DNA of 17,465 bases from positions 1 to 17,465 of the forward strand of contig JAEXDU010000112.1 in the NCBI GenBank assembly GCA_023401495.1. Direction: 5' to 3'. Shown one piece after another: positions 2,961-9,790 of the stretch. Position 1 is the first letter of the stretch, and each line of letters opens with the position of its first letter. The notes under the pieces are model-generated. The model did not search any database. It saw nothing but the letters and a program-made list of their open reading frames with translations, and had not been told where the DNA came from. The position numbers and the translations under genes are program-made. The DNA is from Bacillota bacterium. Lineage in GTDB: Bacteria > Bacillota > Clostridia > Oscillospirales > Acutalibacteraceae.

Positions 2961-5351
2961 TCAATGTCCCTCAGTACAGCCGCAGCTGTGCTTTACGCGG
3001 TCGTGCTCTTCGGCACGCTTGGCGTTGTTCCAGCGATCTGTGGTGCCTACCAGGTACCCGGTGATGCGGCGGATACGCTCAAACTGTACGCCTTCCTCCT
3101 CATGCCGGTGGCACTTGGGGCACTCGTTGTCGATAATGCCGTTGAAGCCGCACACAGGGTCGCGGTCTACCGGGTGATTGATCGAGCCGTAGCCGATGCC
3201 TGCTTCCTTCATGCAGCGGATGACGGACTCGAAAGCCTCCAGATTCTTGCAGGTGTCTCCGTCCATCTCCACATAGCTGATATGTCCCGCGTTCGTGAGC
3301 GCGTGATAAGGGGCCTCCAGCTGAATCTTCTTGTAGGCCGAGATGGGGTAGTACACCGGTACGTGGAAGCTGTTGGTATAATAAGCGCGGTCGGTGATGC
3401 CGGGCAGCTTGCCGAAGCGCTTCTGGTCGATCTTGACGAAGCGGCCGGAAAGCCCCTCCGCAGGGGTAGCAAGCAGGCTCCAGTTCAGGCCGGTGCTGGC
3501 GGATTCATCCTCCATGCGCTGGCGCATATAGCCGATGATCTCAAGACCCAGCTTCTGGGCCTCTTCGCTTTCGCCGTGATGCTTGCCGATCAGCGCGACG
3601 AGCGTTTCGGCAAGACCGATAAAGCCGATGGAAAGGGTGCCGTGCTTGAGCACCTCTGCAATGCTGTCGGTTACATCGAGCTTATCGGAATCGATCCAGA
3701 CGCCCTGACCCATCAGGAAGGGATAGTTATACACCTTTTTGCCGCACTGAATCTTGAAGCGGTGCAGCAGCTGGCGCATGACCAGATCGATGCGGTCGTC
3801 GAGCAGTTCATAGAATTTATCGAGATTGCCCTCTGCCAGAATTCCAAGGCGGGGCAGGTTGATCGAAGTAAAGCTGAGGTTTCCGCGCCCGTTTACCACC
3901 TGGCGCTCCTTGTCATGCACGTTGCCGATCACGCGGGTACGGCAGCCCATATAGGCGATCTCGGTTTCGGGATGGCCGGGCTTATAGTACTGCAGGTTAT
4001 ACGGCGCATCGATAAAGCTGAAATTCGGGAACAGCCGCTTGGCCGAAACACGGCAGGCCAGCTGGAACAGATCGTAGTTGGGGTCGCCCTCGTTGTAGTT
4101 GACGCCCTCCTTGACCTTAAAAATCTGAATGGGGAAGATAGCGGTTTCGCCTTCGCCGAGACCGCAGTCGGTGGCCAGCAGCATATTGCGCATCGCCATA
4201 CGACCCTCGGGAGAGGTATCGGTTCCGTAGTTGATGGAGGAAAACGGTACCTGCGCGCCCGCGCGGGAATTCATGGTGTTCAGGTTATGGATCAGCGCTT
4301 CCATGGCCTGGTAGGTGGCGTCGTTTGTCTCGCGGGTCGCTACCTCGCGGGCATAATCGTGTGCCGCCGCAGCCGCTACCCAGCTGATCTCCTGGTACCC
4401 ATGGATTCTCTGGTGCTCCGGCAGCCAGCTGCTGAAGACCTCACGATAATTATCCATGTTGCCAAGCGTGACCGGCTCTGTAAGCGAATGCTTGATTTCA
4501 TCCACCAGCAGGGCGGCATCCTCCAGAGAAAGCTCCATTTTGATGTACAGGTACTGGATCAGCGCGCGAAAATACGCCTTGCGGAACGTTTTGGCCACGC
4601 CCTTGGCCATTGCGTAATCAAAGTTCGGCACACTTTGGCCGCCGTGCATTTCGTTCTGGTTGGCCTGAATCGCAATACAGGCCAGCGCCGCGTAGCTGCG
4701 GATATCGTTGGGCTCGCGCAGAAAACCGTGGCCGGTGGAAAAACCGTCGTGGAACAGCTTGATCAGATCAATCTGGCAGCAGGTTTCCGTCAGCGCGTAG
4801 AAGTCCATGTCGTGGATGTGGATATCGCCGCTGCGGTGCGCCTGCGCAATATCCGGGGGCAGTACATATGTATTGTAGAAGCACTTCGCACCCTCAGAGC
4901 CGTATTTCAGCATCGTGCCCATCGCGGTATCGGCGTCAATATTCGCGTTTTCACGCTTTAAATCCGCTTCCGCGGACGGTTTAAAGGTCAGATCCTCATA
5001 AATCTTCATCAGATTCTGATCCATCTCGCGGATTTTGGTATGCTCCGCGCGGTAGATGATGTAAACCTTCGCCGTTTTGGCATAGCCCGCGGCAATCAGC
5101 TTTTCCTCCACCTTATCCTGAATCTGCTCCACCGTGGGGATTTCCCCGGCAGGTATGGAAGCAATCACGGAGTTTGTCAGTTTGTTCAGCGCATCGTCGC
5201 TGATTCGTTCGTCTGCAATCTGAATATTTGCCTTAAAGATCGCATTGCGGATTTTTTCCGCGTCAAACGGCGCAGTGACTCCGTTGCGTTTGATAATGGA
5301 AGAAAAAGTTCCGGGATCAATCACCTTTTTCGATTTTTTCGACACAGCCAT
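2961..5351 (-). CDS. nrdD: Class III (anaerobic) ribonucleoside-triphosphate reductase, large subunit
   Basis: Reduces ribonucleoside triphosphates to deoxyribonucleotides using a glycyl radical. It has 796 residues from ATG 5351, which has GAGGGA upstream; the open frame extends further but has no better start. An ATP-cone regulatory domain occupies about residues 18-108 (I-I-K-R-N-G...F-D-A-E-K-I). The ten-stranded barrel carries C191-C192 in the region of the redox cysteine, and the catalytic-cysteine signature M-G-C470-R-T-R. The C-terminal R-I-T-G765-Y is the glycyl radical site. The zinc site has D731-P-V-C734 and C744-P-K-C747, so one of the four classical cysteines is replaced by Asp, perhaps compensated by the nearby His residues. 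The protein ends in a C-G-C tail. nrdG follows directly. Two NrdR-like boxes cover its promoter. Confidence 0.97.
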   Translation of the reverse strand: MAVSKKSKKVIDPGTFSSIIKRNGVTAPFDAEKIRNAIFKANIQIADERISDDALNKLTNSVIASIPAGEIPTVEQIQDKVEEKLIAAGYAKTAKVYIIYRAEHTKIREMDQNLMKIYEDLTFKPSAEADLKRENANIDADTAMGTMLKYGSEGAKCFYNTYVLPPDIAQAHRSGDIHIHDMDFYALTETCCQIDLIKLFHDGFSTGHGFLREPNDIRSYAALACIAIQANQNEMHGGQSVPNFDYAMAKGVAKTFRKAYFRALIQYLYIKMELSLEDAALLVDEIKHSLTEPVTLGNMDNYREVFSSWLPEHQRIHGYQEISWVAAAAAHDYAREVATRETNDATYQAMEALIHNLNTMNSRAGAQVPFSSINYGTDTSPEGRMAMRNMLLATDCGLGEGETAIFPIQIFKVKEGVNYNEGDPNYDLFQLACRVSAKRLFPNFSFIDAPYNLQYYKPGHPETEIAYMGCRTRVIGNVHDKERQVVNGRGNLSFTSINLPRLGILAEGNLDKFYELLDDRIDLVMRQLLHRFKIQCGKKVYNYPFLMGQGVWIDSDKLDVTDSIAEVLKHGTLSIGFIGLAETLVALIGKHHGESEEAQKLGLEIIGYMRQRMEDESASTGLNWSLLATPAEGLSGRFVKIDQKRFGKLPGITDRAYYTNSFHVPVYYPISAYKKIQLEAPYHALTNAGHISYVEMDGDTCKNLEAFESVIRCMKEAGIGYGSINHPVDRDPVCGFNGIIDNECPKCHRHEEEGVQFERIRRITGYLVGTTDRWNNAKRAEEHDRVKHSCGCTEGH

Positions 5352-5386
5352 TTTTCGTTCCCTCTCATCTTTCGGTTTTTCGAAAA

Positions 5387-5402
5387 TCACTATATATAGA
5401 AT
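5387..5402. promoter_or_regulatory. NrdR box 1
   Basis: TCACTATATATAGAAT matches 13 of 16 positions of the NrdR consensus as I remember it (acaCwAtATaTwGtgt), including the complete ten-base core. It is placed downstream of the nrdD -10, in the early transcribed region. NrdR is the ATP/dATP-sensing repressor of ribonucleotide reductase genes. Confidence 0.75.
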
Positions 5403-5412
5403 TACGAATTCA

Positions 5413-5441
5413 ATTCTACACCGTATGCTGTGTGTTGTCAA
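5413..5441 (-). promoter_or_regulatory. Sigma-A promoter of the nrdDG operon
   Basis: Read on the minus strand: TTGACA (5441-5436), a 17-base spacer and TAGAAT (5418-5413). It lies inside the last codons of the upstream acetyltransferase gene, whose stop codon (5418-5416) is part of the -10. NrdR box 2 fills the spacer. Confidence 0.85.
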
Positions 5442-5895
5442 GGGAATCTGTCCCAGATTCTGTGGAAAGCCAAGACTTTTTCATCCAGATATGGGGGCAG
5501 TGCTCCTCCAGAAAAACCTCGCCGTCCGCCTGATAGCCCAGTGATTCATAGAATCCGCGGGCCTGCGTCTGCGCTGCGAGGATGACCGCCTGCCCACCGA
5601 GCGCACGGGCCTGATTCTCCAGATTTTCCATCACAATGCGGCCGAAGCCTTCGCCGCGGTAGGGGCGGATGACCGCAATGCGGCCAATGATATATTCCCC
5701 TCCTGTGCCGGAGAATACACGTCCTGTCGCAACCGGAGTGTTTTCGACATACACCACCAGATGGTGCGCGATGGGGTCGATTTCATCAAATTCGTCGCGG
5801 AAGCCCTGCTCTTCCACGAAAACGGTCTGGCGAACTGCTCTGGCGTCCTCCAGCTTGTCCAGACCCTGCTCCATCAGAAACCAATAGCTGTGCAT
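5416..5895 (-). CDS. GNAT-family N-acetyltransferase (ElaA/YjcF-like)
   Basis: 159 residues from ATG 5895, with a GAGGGA ribosome binding site about 9 bases upstream. A GTG at 5910 overlapping the previous stop would add five residues. The N-terminal F-V-E-E-Q-G-F-x-x-E-F-D-x-x-D (residues 26-40) and A-H-H-L are the ElaA-like signature. The acetyl-CoA pyrophosphate loop is R-P-Y-R-G-E-G-F-G (77-85), after the I-G-R-I-A-V strand. F-Y-E-S-L-G-Y (115-121) and E-E-H-C-P-H-I-W-M (130-138) finish the fold. It is the second gene of a two-gene unit with the HxlR-type regulator, 11 bases downstream of it. The substrate cannot be predicted. Its last codons contain the nrdD promoter. Confidence 0.9.
   Translation of the reverse strand: MHSYWFLMEQGLDKLEDARAVRQTVFVEEQGFRDEFDEIDPIAHHLVVYVENTPVATGRVFSGTGGEYIIGRIAVIRPYRGEGFGRIVMENLENQARALGGQAVILAAQTQARGFYESLGYQADGEVFLEEHCPHIWMKKSWLSTESGTDSLDNTQHTV
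5418..5433. promoter_or_regulatory. NrdR box 2
   Basis: ACACCGTATGCTGTGT matches 12 of 16 consensus positions with both outer ACAC/GTGT flanks intact. Its centre is 31 bp from that of box 1, the three-helical-turn spacing reported for tandem NrdR boxes. It sits between the -35 and -10 elements, so binding would exclude RNA polymerase. Confidence 0.72.
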
Positions 5896-5906
5896 TGTGT
5901 TTTCCC

Positions 5907-6308
5907 TCACTCAAAATTATTTTTGATCCATTTGGCCAAAAGCTCCAGCCCCGGCAGCGCTCCCGCGCCGACCGGAGTGATCTGATATTCCACCCGCGGC
6001 GGGATCTCTTGAAACTGGCGGCGTTCCACCATGCCTTCTTCACTGAGCTCGCGCAGGCTCTGGCTGAGCATCATGTCCGTAATCCCGGCGACCCCGGCTT
6101 TGATCTCGCGGTAGCGCAGGCTCTCGCCGTCCCGCAGCACCCACAGGATGCGGGGCTTCCATTTTCCGCCCAGCTTCCGGTGAAGCAGCTCAAGGGAATC
6201 CTTCGTGCCGTCAGGCTCCGGAGCCTGCGGCAGATCGGCCGGCTCCGCGCGTTCCGGCTCCTCCGCCGTACGGGTGCGTTTCTTCTTTTTTTCTTTTTCC
6301 TTCTTCAC
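5907..6308 (-). CDS. HxlR-family winged helix-turn-helix regulator with charged N-terminal extension
   Basis: 133 residues from GTG 6308, chosen because AAGGAAGGG lies 6-7 bases upstream and the likely transcription start is near 6337. Upstream GTG/ATG codons at 6353 and 6335 would be at or before that start. Residues 39-131 match HxlR proteins: G-G-K-W-K-P-R-I-L (47-55), L-R-Y-R-E-I (64-69), I-T-D-M-M-L-S-Q-S-L-R-E-L (76-88) as recognition helix region, and P-P-R-V-E-Y-Q-I-T (103-111) as wing. The N-terminal conserved cysteine of many HxlR sensors is absent. Residues 1-38 are an unusual Lys/Arg-rich then Pro/Glu-rich tail, probably disordered. It probably regulates itself and the downstream acetyltransferase. 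Confidence 0.9.
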   Translation of the reverse strand: MKKEKEKKKKRTRTAEEPERAEPADLPQAPEPDGTKDSLELLHRKLGGKWKPRILWVLRDGESLRYREIKAGVAGITDMMLSQSLRELSEEGMVERRQFQEIPPRVEYQITPVGAGALPGLELLAKWIKNNFE

Positions 6309-6343
6309 GGGAATCCCTTCCTTTGCGGCTCTCATCACTACCG

Positions 6344-6372
6344 AGTGTAGCACAGATGACAGGCGAGTTCAA
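6344..6372 (-). promoter_or_regulatory. Sigma-A promoter of the HxlR-acetyltransferase unit
   Basis: Minus strand: TTGAAC (6372-6367), a 17-base spacer and TACACT (6349-6344). The predicted transcript start lies near 6337, giving a leader of about 29 bases before the GTG at 6308. Confidence 0.75.
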
Positions 6373-6400
6373 GAAAAATCGGCGCTGTCTTCCTGCCGGC

Positions 6401-6442
6401 AGACACAAAATAAGAGCCGCGAAAACGAACTCGCGGCTCTTA
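6401..6442 (-). terminator. Intrinsic terminator of the DUF1015 gene
   Basis: TAAGAGCCGCGA (6411-6422) and TCGCGGCTCTTA (6431-6442) form a perfect 12-bp stem with an 8-base loop. On the minus strand it is followed by TTTTGTG (6410-6404), and preceded by a run of T (6448-6441). The A run on the plus-strand 3' side means it does not look like a plus-strand terminator. Confidence 0.85.
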
Positions 6443-6454
6443 AAAAACGCGCGG

Positions 6455-6482
6455 GCCGCCGAAATCAGATTCGCGGCTTTTT
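6455..6482 (+). terminator. Second terminator-like hairpin, plus orientation
   Basis: GCCGC..GAA (6455-6463) pairs with TTC-GCGGC (6470-6477) and is followed by TTTTT (6478-6482). No plus-strand gene lies upstream. It may stop antisense transcription from entering the DUF1015 gene, or be the inner half of a tandem terminator. Confidence 0.45.
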
Positions 6483-6500
6483 CCTCAGGTGCTTTTCAAA

Positions 6501-7775
6501 TCAGTCTTCGAGCTGGTTCATCACCAGTCCGGTGATCAGCTTGGGATAAAAGTACGTGGATTTCTGCGGCATTTTCTCACCGGCGGCGGCAACGTCGCGG
6601 ATTTCCTCCACGCGGGTGGGGTTCAGCAGAAAAGCGCATTGGGATTCCCCCGACTGCACCGAGTTCAGAGCCTCCGGCAGGGAGCGGGTATACGTCAAAT
6701 TGATCTGCTGCGCCATATTCTCTTTATCGATGCCGAGCATTCTCTCCAGAATCAGGCTGTGCAGCACGGTGACGTCCAGCCCCTGGGAAGCGGCGCTCTT
6801 ATCGGGCAGCAGCTGCGCCATGACGGAAAGCTCGCGCAGCACCAGAAGGTGCCAGCCCTCGCCGCCGTCGTAAAAAGCGAATGCCTTTTTGCCCTGGGCA
6901 TACTGCTCCGAAAGGACGGCCTCGATGTCTTCCCTGCGCTCCATGGCCTGCACGTCGAACTGCTCGCGGCAGCGCTCCAGCAGCGCGGCGGAGTCAAAAT
7001 CCGCAAGGCCGCGGATCAGCCGGTGCGTCGGGAATACCACCAGCCCCGGATGCTGCATATCGACCAGCATCATCATCACATCATCCTGCGCGGGGTTCGC
7101 CGTGCCGTTTTCGCGGCAGGCGCCCCGGTAATTGAGCGCCGTTTCATAGCGGTGGTGGCCGTCGGCAATATACAGCTTACGGTCTGCAAAATCCTCGCAG
7201 ATGGCGCGGATCGCCACGGGATCGTTCACAAGCCACAGGCGGTGCGTCACGGCGCCGTCGCTGAATTCATAGCGGGGCGTATCCTTCGACAGGGCATCGA
7301 TACGCGCGAGCGTCCGGTGCTCCTCATCCATGTACAGACAGTAGATCTGGCTGAAATTGCAGTTGGTGGCCTTCATCAGCTCAAAGCGGTCGGCTTTGGC
7401 CTTGCTGAGAGTCTCCTCATGCGGCAGAACCACACCGGCGGAAAATTCCTCGAGGTGCACCAGCGAGATAAAGCCCTTGAGGCGGTGCGTTTCGCCGTAG
7501 GCCTCAAACTCCTCTTCATATAGATAAAGGCCGGGGTCGGTATCGCGGCGCAGAATAGCTTCCGAAAGCCACTGAGAAAGCGTTTCACCCGCTTTGGCAT
7601 AAGGCTCTTCGCCCCGGGGCAGCTCTAAGCGGATGATGTTGTGCGGATTTTTCTCGAGAAAAGCGAGCCGCTCCTCCTCGCTGATGATGTCGTAGGGCGG
7701 GCAAGTAAGCTCAGAGATATTGCCGGCCTGTTCGGTACAAAAGCGCAGCGCGCGGAATGCTTTGATTTCTGCCAC
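6501..7775 (-). CDS. DUF1015-family protein
   Basis: 424 residues from GTG 7775, with AGGAG 8 bases upstream and the family-typical start A-E-I-K-A-F-R-A-L-R. Further in-frame codons upstream reach 7970 but resemble no family sequence. The conserved motifs are C-P-P-Y-D-I-I-S (residues 25-32), L-P-H-E-E-T-L-S-K-A-K-A-D-R (117-130), A-T-N-C-N-F-S-Q-I-Y (136-145) and A-D-G-H-H-R-Y-E-T-A (204-213). It is cytosolic, with no signal peptide or membrane segment. The family is widespread in Clostridia, often near serine biosynthesis genes, and a serine-kinase-like role has been proposed for relatives; I cannot confirm that from sequence, and no ser gene is adjacent here. It is monocistronic, with a promoter at 7897-7925 and a terminator at 6401-6442. 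Confidence 0.9.
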   Translation of the reverse strand: MAEIKAFRALRFCTEQAGNISELTCPPYDIISEEERLAFLEKNPHNIIRLELPRGEEPYAKAGETLSQWLSEAILRRDTDPGLYLYEEEFEAYGETHRLKGFISLVHLEEFSAGVVLPHEETLSKAKADRFELMKATNCNFSQIYCLYMDEEHRTLARIDALSKDTPRYEFSDGAVTHRLWLVNDPVAIRAICEDFADRKLYIADGHHRYETALNYRGACRENGTANPAQDDVMMMLVDMQHPGLVVFPTHRLIRGLADFDSAALLERCREQFDVQAMERREDIEAVLSEQYAQGKKAFAFYDGGEGWHLLVLRELSVMAQLLPDKSAASQGLDVTVLHSLILERMLGIDKENMAQQINLTYTRSLPEALNSVQSGESQCAFLLNPTRVEEIRDVAAAGEKMPQKSTYFYPKLITGLVMNQLED

Positions 7776-7896
7776 AAATACCACTCCTGTTTTCAATTTA
7801 CTGTTAGATGAAAATCTGCCTTGAAATGATCTTTTAAATCGCCCTTGTTCCGCTCCGCCGTTGAAGGCGCAGAGCATCCTCCTGGGAATTGTTTTT

Positions 7897-7925
7897 ATTG
7901 TAGGGCTTTTGCAAAGCTTCGTCAA
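7897..7925 (-). promoter_or_regulatory. Sigma-A promoter of the DUF1015 gene
   Basis: Minus strand: TTGACG (7925-7920), a 17-base spacer and TACAAT (7902-7897). It leaves a leader of about 115 bases. The leader contains an AGGAGG (7883-7878) immediately abutting an in-frame ATG (7877), too close to use, and a GC-rich hairpin (7852-7875). Confidence 0.82.
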
Positions 7926-8021
7926 GCGAATCAAAGCAACTGCCGAATTGTGACGAATTTTCATTTTCATGGGAAACCGGAAAAATCTTAAAACTTTGTT
8001 TACATTTTAGGGGTGCCGCAT

Positions 8022-8030
8022 TGATATGAT
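8022..8030 (+). promoter_or_regulatory. Possible extended -10 promoter of the Gld-type operon
   Basis: TGATATGAT fits the extended -10 pattern TGnTATnnT (TG at 8022-8023, hexamer at 8025-8030). The best -35 is TTTACA (7999-8004) with an overlong 20-base spacer, so the call rests on the extended element. Transcription would begin near 8037. Confidence 0.5.
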
Positions 8031-8037
8031 AGGTTTA

Positions 8038-8097
8038 ATGACTTTTCTGAAAAAACAAGGCGGCCGGGTGCTGCTTTTGTTTTTCATTACGGTCTGA
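8038..8097 (+). CDS. Possible leader peptide ahead of the ABC operon
   Basis: An open frame of 19 residues (23 from ATG 8026) with a basic start T-F-L-K-K-Q-G-G-R and a hydrophobic end V-L-L-L-F-F-I-T-V. Its TGA stop merges with the AAGGAGGG ribosome binding site of the ABC ATPase gene, which would allow translational coupling. The ribosome binding site is weak (AGG only), and the promoter would place the transcript start at or next to the ATG. It overlaps the hairpin at 8051-8084 completely, so ribosome passage would melt that hairpin. It may equally be chance. Confidence 0.3.
   Translation: MTFLKKQGGRVLLLFFITV
8051..8084. terminator. Terminator-like hairpin in the leader of the ABC operon (possible attenuator)
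   Basis: AAAAACAA (8051-8058) pairs with TTGTTTTT (8077-8084). Inside, GCGGC (8060-8064) pairs with GCTGC (8070-8074) allowing one G-U pair. The arm itself supplies the U-rich tract. It lies between the predicted start of transcription and the first gene, where a terminator would act as an attenuator. Confidence 0.5.
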
Positions 8098-8113
8098 AGG
8101 AGGGACGTTTGTT

Positions 8114-9073
8114 ATGATAGAGGTAAAAGACCTCACAAAACGGTATGGTTCCAAAACGGTGCTCAGCCACGTCAGCTTTACCGTGGAGGAAGGCACGATT
8201 CTGGGCTTTCTGGGGCCGAACGGCGCCGGAAAATCGACCACCATGAATATTATTACCGGCTATCTTTCCGCCAGCGGCGGCGAGGTGACCGTAGACGGGC
8301 AGAATATTCTCGATTACCCCAATGAGGTAAAGAAAAAAATCGGGTACCTGCCGGAGCTGCCCCCGCTGTATCTGGATATGACCGTCAAAGAATACCTGAA
8401 TTTTATGTACGAGCTGAAAAAGGTTTCTTTGCCGCGCGAAAAACACATCAAAGAAATCTGTGCGCTCGTAAAGATCGAGGATGTGTATTCCCGGCTGATC
8501 GGCAACCTGTCGAAGGGCTACCGTCAAAGAGTCGGCATTGCGCAGGCGCTTCTGGGGAACCCGCCCGTGCTGATTCTGGACGAACCTACCGTCGGGCTTG
8601 ACCCCAAGCAGATCATCGAGATCCGCAACCTGATCAAAAAGCTGGGGGACAATCACACCGTCATTTTGAGCTCGCATATTCTTTCTGAGGTGCAGGCCGT
8701 GTGTGAACGCATCCTGGTCATCAACCAGGGCCGCATTGTGGCGGACGGCTCACCCGACACGCTTTCGCACCAGATGACCGGCAACCACAAGCTGCTGGTT
8801 CGCCTGGAAGGCCGCGAAGCCGAGCTGAAACAAGGCTTGAAAACGATGCACAAGGTCAAAGAGGTTCAGCCGCTGGGCGAAAAGGAACCCGGTGTATTTG
8901 AATTTACCGTAGAGGGCGAGCCCGGGGCCGACCTGCGCCGCGACCTGTTCGCGCTGGCCTCTCGCAAAGGCTGGCCGATTCTTTCGCTGCGCACGAACGA
9001 CCTGACCCTTGAGGAGGTCTTCCTGCGCCTGACCGACGAACAGGCCGCACAGAAGGAGGGAGAAAGCGCATGA
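8114..9073 (+). CDS. ABC transporter ATP-binding protein, GldA-like
   Basis: 319 residues from ATG 8114, with AAGGAGGG 9 bases upstream. It is the ATPase that powers the complex formed with the next three genes. The Walker A motif is G-P-N-G-A-G-K-S-T (35-43); the signature is L-S-K-G-Y-R-Q-R-V-G (~133-142); Walker B is V-L-I-L-D-E-P-T-V-G-L-D (~152-163); the switch histidine is in S-S-H (~185-187). The C-terminal ~100 residues form the accessory domain common to ABC-2 exporters of the CcmA/GldA group, ending in L-T-L-E-E-V-F-L-R-L-T. The gene overlaps the permease start by four bases (ATGA), indicating coupled translation. The substrate is unknown. Confidence 0.95.
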   Translation: MIEVKDLTKRYGSKTVLSHVSFTVEEGTILGFLGPNGAGKSTTMNIITGYLSASGGEVTVDGQNILDYPNEVKKKIGYLPELPPLYLDMTVKEYLNFMYELKKVSLPREKHIKEICALVKIEDVYSRLIGNLSKGYRQRVGIAQALLGNPPVLILDEPTVGLDPKQIIEIRNLIKKLGDNHTVILSSHILSEVQAVCERILVINQGRIVADGSPDTLSHQMTGNHKLLVRLEGREAELKQGLKTMHKVKEVQPLGEKEPGVFEFTVEGEPGADLRRDLFALASRKGWPILSLRTNDLTLEEVFLRLTDEQAAQKEGESA

Positions 9074-9774
9074 GAGCAATTTTTAAGCGGGAGCTGAGAT
9101 CGTATTTTTCTTCTCCCATCGGCTATGTGTGTGTGGCGGTGCTTCTCGCGCTGTTCGGATTTTATTACGCGATGGTGATGAATTCCCGCTCCAGCTCTTA
9201 TATTACCAGCGTTTACGGCACCATGTTCATCTGGTGCATGATGATCGTCCCGATTCTGACGATGCGCTCCATGAGTGAGGACCGCCGCAACAAGACCGAC
9301 CAGGCGCTGCTGACCGCCCCCGTGGGCGTGACGGGCATCGTGATGGGCAAATTCCTGGCCTGTGTGAGCGTGTTCGGCATTGCGCTGCTGGGCAGCCTGC
9401 TGCCCGCTCTCGTCATTTCGTTTGTGTCGTCGCTCAACTGGGTCACGGTGCTCGGCACGGTATTCGGCGCGCTGCTGTATGGCGGTGCCATGATTTCGAT
9501 CGGCGTGTTCATTTCGAGTTTGACCCAAAGTCAGATCATTTCCGCGATCGGCACGTTTGCCGCTTCGATGTTCCTGCTGATCGTCGACCAGCTTTCCGGC
9601 TCCATTTCGAACGCGGTCATCGCAAAGCTGATCGGCTGGATTTCGTTTAACAGCAGATACACCCCCTTCACCACAGGGGTATTTAATGTATCCAGCATTG
9701 TGTTTTTCCTGAGCGTTGCGGCGGTATTTTTGTTCTTTACCGCACGGCGCCTCGAAAGCCGCCGCTGGAACTGA
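9070..9774 (+). CDS. ABC-2 type permease, GldF-like
   Basis: 234 residues, starting at the ATG that overlaps the ATPase stop. The F-K-R-E-L-R-S-Y-F-S-S-P-I-G-Y start, the cytoplasmic M-R-S-M-S-E-D-R-R-N-K-T-D-Q-A-L-L (65-81) and the P-V-G-V-T-G-I-V-M-G-K coupling region are characteristic of GldF-type permeases. About six membrane segments are visible: near 17-37, 53-68, 94-118, 127-149, 157-176 and 208-227. With its ATPase it should form an exporter or an envelope-remodelling machine. In Bacteroidetes the GldAFG complex is tied to gliding. Firmicutes relatives occur in non-gliding bacteria and their role is unknown. Confidence 0.93.
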   Translation: MRAIFKRELRSYFSSPIGYVCVAVLLALFGFYYAMVMNSRSSSYITSVYGTMFIWCMMIVPILTMRSMSEDRRNKTDQALLTAPVGVTGIVMGKFLACVSVFGIALLGSLLPALVISFVSSLNWVTVLGTVFGALLYGGAMISIGVFISSLTQSQIISAIGTFAASMFLLIVDQLSGSISNAVIAKLIGWISFNSRYTPFTTGVFNVSSIVFFLSVAAVFLFFTARRLESRRWN

Positions 9775-9790
9775 AGGGAGGCTGATCGGA

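Larger units (their letters stand above)
7776..8113. other. Divergent intergenic region between the DUF1015 gene and the Gld-type operon
   Basis: 338 bases without a confirmed gene. The left part holds the DUF1015 leader and promoter. The right part holds the start signals of the ABC operon: an extended -10, a small possible ORF and a terminator-like hairpin, each listed separately. I see no riboswitch signature and no obvious binding site shared by the two promoters. Confidence 0.7.

Noticed and set aside
2964..4961. A 665-codon open frame on the plus strand opposite nrdD
   Set aside because: It is entirely antisense to the clearly conserved nrdD. Its length follows from the codon bias of nrdD, it matches no family I know, and it has no ribosome binding site.
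7875..7883. AGGAGG followed by ATG at 7877 as the start of the DUF1015 gene
   Set aside because: There is no spacing between the ribosome binding site and the ATG, and the added residues do not resemble the family. GTG 7775 has a properly spaced AGGAG and the family's N-terminus.
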